This document shows positions 60,722-64,000 of a stretch of 64,000 bases of DNA, in pieces. The stretch spans positions 62,001-126,000 of the forward strand of contig NZ_FMUJ01000008.1 in NCBI RefSeq assembly GCF_900100965.1, read 5' to 3'. Within the stretch, counting starts at the first letter, position 1; every line of letters starts with the position of its first letter. Made by a program: the position numbers and the translations under genes. This DNA is from Variovorax sp. EL159 (GTDB lineage Bacteria; Pseudomonadota; Gammaproteobacteria; Burkholderiales; Burkholderiaceae_C). Under the pieces are notes generated by a model. The model was not told where the DNA came from. It did not search any database and was given only the letters and a program-made list of their open reading frames with translations.

Positions 60722-61342
60722 TCAGCGCACTTCGATGGTGACGCGCCGGTTGCGCGGCTCGTCCACGTCGTCGGCTGTGGGCACCGCCAGTTCGCGCTCG
60801 CCGCGGCCCACCGCCTCGATGCGGTTCGCCGGGAACTGGCGCTCCACGAACAGCTGAGCCACTTCCTGCGCCCGGCGGCGCGAGAGCTCGTCGTTCTGCT
60901 CGACGGTGCCCTTGGTGTCGGTGTGGCCCGTCACGACGATGTCGCCGCCGCTGCGCGACAGCGCCGCGGCCAGTGCCTCGGTCATGATCTGCTGCGAAGC
61001 GGGCGTGAGCGTGGTGCCGCCCAGCTCGAAGTACACCGTGTAGCGCTGCGGCAAAGGCGGGCGCATGTCGAACAGCGGCTTGTTTTCTGCCTGCACCTTG
61101 GCCGCGTCAGCCTGGTCGACCACCGGCGCGCCCTTGGCGCCCACCGCTGCCGTGGCGCGCTGGTAGGGCTGCGAAAGAACCTCTTCCCCGTCCTTGGCAC
61201 GCACCACCACGGCGGAGGGTTTGCCGTCGGCCTGGGGCAGCAGCACCACGCGCGTGCCCGGCGTCGAGCAGGCCGCGAGCAGCAGGGCCACCAGGGCCGT
61301 GGCCAGGAAGGAGGCGTAGCGCGGTGCAGCGGTCATCTTCAT
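60722..61342 (-). CDS. OmpA-family lipoprotein
   Basis: A 206-residue protein with lipobox LLLAACS (Cys25) and a C-terminal OmpA domain (residues about 95-206). YTVYFELGGTTLTP, VVTGHTDTKGTVEQNDELSR and RRRAQEVAQLFVERQ are the peptidoglycan-binding core. It would tether the outer membrane to peptidoglycan. It overlaps the FecR-domain gene by 4 bp and is translated after it. Confidence 0.87.
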   Translation of the reverse strand: MKMTAAPRYASFLATALVALLLAACSTPGTRVVLLPQADGKPSAVVVRAKDGEEVLSQPYQRATAAVGAKGAPVVDQADAAKVQAENKPLFDMRPPLPQRYTVYFELGGTTLTPASQQIMTEALAAALSRSGGDIVVTGHTDTKGTVEQNDELSRRRAQEVAQLFVERQFPANRIEAVGRGERELAVPTADDVDEPRNRRVTIEVR

Positions 61343-61896
61343 GGCTGGCCGTCCGCCTGCACGATGAAGTCGGTGCCGCGAATGCCGATGGTGGCGGTCT
61401 GTGTCTCGACCCGCACCGCATCAGGGTTCGTCTTGCCGATCAGGCCGGTGATCATCCGCATCGAACCGCGCAGCAGCGAGACCAGCATGCCGCCCTCGTG
61501 CGTGGTGCCATCGAAATGGAATTCCTTCAGGTCCAGCCGCGACGAGGGCCCGACCACCAGGGTCGTGTCGTCGCGCAGCACCACGGCGGCGGAGGAGTCG
61601 GGGCCGGTCACGACCCGGTCCACCGCGCCCAGCGCATCGCCCGGTTTGGCCGGACGGGCGGTGCCGGTCGCGCCGAGCAACTGCACATTGCCGCGCACGG
61701 ACTTCACGAAGCCCGCGTGGAGATCGGCAGCGGCAGCAGGCGCAGCGGCGGGTGCGGCAACAGCAGGCACGGCGGCAGGTGCGGCGACCGCAGGCGCCGC
61801 GGGCGCAACGGGTGCGGGTGGCGGTGTCTGCGCGTGAACCAGTGCGGCCGAGCCCACAATGGCAAGACCGCCCAGGGCGATCAAGAGGTTTTTCAT
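61339..61896 (-). CDS. FecR-domain periplasmic protein
   Basis: A 185-residue protein with a signal peptide (1-22, ending VHAQ), an Ala/Pro-rich linker of about 35 residues, and a FecR domain (VKSVRGNVQLLGATG, DRVVTGPDSSAAVVLRDDTT, ATIGIRGTDFIVQ). No sigma factor or TonB receptor gene lies nearby, so it is not a standard FecIRA system. Coupled to the OmpA lipoprotein through an ATGA overlap. Confidence 0.83.
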   Translation of the reverse strand: MKNLLIALGGLAIVGSAALVHAQTPPPAPVAPAAPAVAAPAAVPAVAAPAAAPAAAADLHAGFVKSVRGNVQLLGATGTARPAKPGDALGAVDRVVTGPDSSAAVVLRDDTTLVVGPSSRLDLKEFHFDGTTHEGGMLVSLLRGSMRMITGLIGKTNPDAVRVETQTATIGIRGTDFIVQADGQP

Positions 61897-62050
61897 CGTC
61901 TGGCTCTCTGCAATTGAAATATTTTCGCGAAAGTTTCAAATGTTAATGCGAAGGCGTTACATATCGACACGCGGTCGATAATTCAGTCGATTCCTGCGGC
62001 CTTTTACCGCTTTTCGTGTGTCCTTTTACCGATATTTCGACCAAATTTGC

Positions 62051-62961
62051 ATGACGTTGACCCCTAAAACGCTGCTTCGTGTGTCAGTTGCCGTGGCCTT
62101 GATCACCATCGTGCTCAAGGGACTGGCCGGCTACATGACGAATTCCATGGGTCTGATCTCGGACGCGATGGAGTCCTTCGTCAACCTCGCCAGCGCCATG
62201 TTCGCGCTGGCCATGGTGACCATCGCCGAGCGCCCGGCCGACGACGACCACCCCTACGGCCACCACAAGGCCGAATATTTCTCCTCGGGCTTCGAAGGCA
62301 TCCTGATCGTGGGTGCCGCCATCGCGATCCTGTGGGTTTCCGTCCAGCGGTTGCTGTCTCCCCAGCCTCTTGAGCAACTGGGCTGGGGCCTGGCGCTGTC
62401 GGTCATCAGCTCGGGCTTCAATGCGGCGCTGGCCTTCGTGCTCTTCCGCGCGGCGCGCACGCACCGTTCGATCGCGCTGGAGGCCGACGGCCGCCACCTG
62501 ATGACCGACGTCTGGACCTCGGCCGCCGTGGTGGTCGGCATCATCGGCGTGCAGCTCAGCGGCTGGCTCTGGCTCGACCCGGTGCTCGCCATCGGGGTTG
62601 CGCTCAACATCGTGCGCGAGGGTTTCAAGCTCGTGTGGCGTTCGTCGCAAGGGCTGATGGACGAAGCCCTCGACCCCGAGACGATCGCCACCGTGCGCGC
62701 CACGCTCGACGCATTCGCCGCGCGCCAGCCCGAGGGCGACCGGCTGCGCTTCGACGACATGGTGACGCGCGGCGCCGCCCAGCGCCGCTTTGCCGACCTG
62801 CACATGCACGTGCCCGGCGACTGGACCCTGCAGCGCGCCGCGAACATGCGCGACGAACTGGAACAGGCCCTCATGGACGCCGTGCCCGGCCTGCGCGTGA
62901 CCATCCAGCTGCTGCCGCTGACCATGGAAGCGCGCGCCACCCAACTCGAGGAACACCACCC

Positions 62962-62965
<4 letters not shown>
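62051..62965 (+). CDS. Cation diffusion facilitator (CDF) transporter
   Basis: A 304-residue metal/proton antiporter with six helices. The TM2 metal site reads LISDAMESFVNLASAMFALA, and TM5 supplies HLMTDVWTSAAV (His/Asp). YGHHKAEYFSSGFEGILI is the conserved loop. A cytoplasmic domain follows (FADLHMHVPGDWTL). At the site used by FieF for zinc, this protein has Glu and Asn where FieF has two Asp (my alignment), so the metal preference may differ. ATG 62051 is taken over an upstream GTG. Confidence 0.88.
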
Positions 62966-63410
<445 letters not shown>

Positions 63411-63417
<7 letters not shown>

Positions 63418-64000
63418 GGCAGCGGCCGGGGCTCCAGCACCACTTCCCACGCCACCTTCGGGTGCTCGTAGCGGTCGATCGTCACTTCCTCGAGATGGCG
63501 CATGTGCCAGCCATCGGCAAACAGCCGCTCCACCGCCGCACGGTCGAAGAAGCGCTTGGGGAAGCCGTCGAACAGGTAGAAGCAGTCTTCATCGCGGCCC
63601 GTCACCGACAACGGGCCGCGCCCACCGTAGTGCAGGTCGTTGACCGAATTCAGGCGGCACAGCAGTACGCCGTTCGGGCGCAGCACGCGATGGATGCGCC
63701 GCACCAGCTCCAGCGTTGCGTCCCATTCGAAGTAATGCAGCGACAGGCTGGCCAGCACCACGCCCACAGTCGCATCGGCCGGCAGCGGAAAGGGATCGCG
63801 AAAATCCTGGCAGTGAAACTGCGCACCGGCCGGCACCCGCACACGCGCCTGCGCAACCGCGTCCGGCGACAGCTCGATCGCCACGACATGCAGCCCCGCA
63901 TCGACCAGCGTGGCGGTGTCGCGGCCCGCCGCGCAGCCCAGCTCGAGCACCGGGTCTTTGCCTGCCCGCTCCGCCAGCAGGGGCAGCCACCGCGCCAGCC
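63411..64000 (-). CDS. Class I SAM-dependent methyltransferase, partial
   Basis: The gene runs off the window's right edge; the visible 196 codons include the C-terminus. VLELGCAAGRDTATLVDAGL is the SAM-binding motif I, with LARWLPLLAERAGKDP just before it in the same frame at the edge, so the first Met-like codon inside the window is not the start. Later features are FHCQDFRDPFPLPA and VLASLSLHYFEWD. The domain is typical of Methyltransf_11/25 enzymes. The substrate is unknown. Confidence 0.82.

Overview
The window is GC-rich, densely coded bacterial chromosome. Gene content and order point to a beta-proteobacterium of the order Burkholderiales, most like Comamonadaceae (Variovorax or a close relative). 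Supporting signs are three Bug/TctC-type receptors without their own permeases, the ahcY-tlyA-metF block behind an SAH riboswitch, rplM-rpsI-erpA, tyrS next to an M23 peptidase and anmK, and dispersed GC-rich palindromic repeats. I saw no integrase, transposase, phage gene, CRISPR array, rRNA or tRNA. The genus is an inference; no database was searched.

Layout. 1-5.1 kb: leucine/isovalerate degradation (end of the methylcrotonyl-CoA carboxylase beta subunit, a methylglutaconyl-CoA hydratase, the biotin-carrying alpha subunit) with an esterase, a SMI1/KNR4 protein and a DUF4126 membrane protein between them. 5.1-8.1 kb: DUF4349 lipoprotein, YfcF-type glutathione transferase, EthD protein, GhrA-type reductase. 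8.1-8.5 kb: a 410-bp gap holding two inverted copies of a structured palindromic element. 8.5-14.3 kb: IclR regulator, cupin, Bug receptor, CaiB/BaiF CoA-transferase, acyl-CoA dehydrogenase, then HMG-CoA lyase. 14.4-18.6 kb: LysE exporter, YbaK, DUF1289, DsbA-fold isomerase, MHS-type symporter, small membrane protein. 18.7-21.1 kb: two tandem branched-chain-amino-acid-type receptors. 21.3-27.3 kb: a giant tandem UvrA (about 1982 aa) with two in-frame palindromic repeat insertions.

27.3-34 kb: LysR regulator divergent from a Bug receptor, M20 amidohydrolase, ornithine cyclodeaminase, acetylpolyamine amidohydrolase and a second Bug receptor, a plausible catabolic locus for an acylated amine or amino acid. 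34-36.7 kb: TetR/MFS pair and a HAD phosphatase. 36.8-39.6 kb: a three-gene ABC-2 exporter. 39.6-42 kb: SIMPL protein and release factor 3. 42-45.6 kb: phasin, hydrolase, small PhaE-like protein, class III-type PHA synthase and a GNAT. 45.7-48.6 kb: a periplasmic protein and a lipoprotein made of two 313-residue repeats.

48.7-52.7 kb: riboswitch-controlled ahcY with tlyA, metF and RlpA (methyl cycle). 52.7-55.2 kb: RlmJ, L13, S9, ErpA. 55.3-60.7 kb: DHA2 exporter, AnmK, M23 peptidase, TyrS. 60.7-64 kb: OmpA lipoprotein, FecR protein, CDF metal transporter, Dtd and a partial methyltransferase. The most unusual features are the two palindrome families, the in-frame insertions in the double UvrA, the compact PHA synthase cluster and the duplicated lipoprotein.
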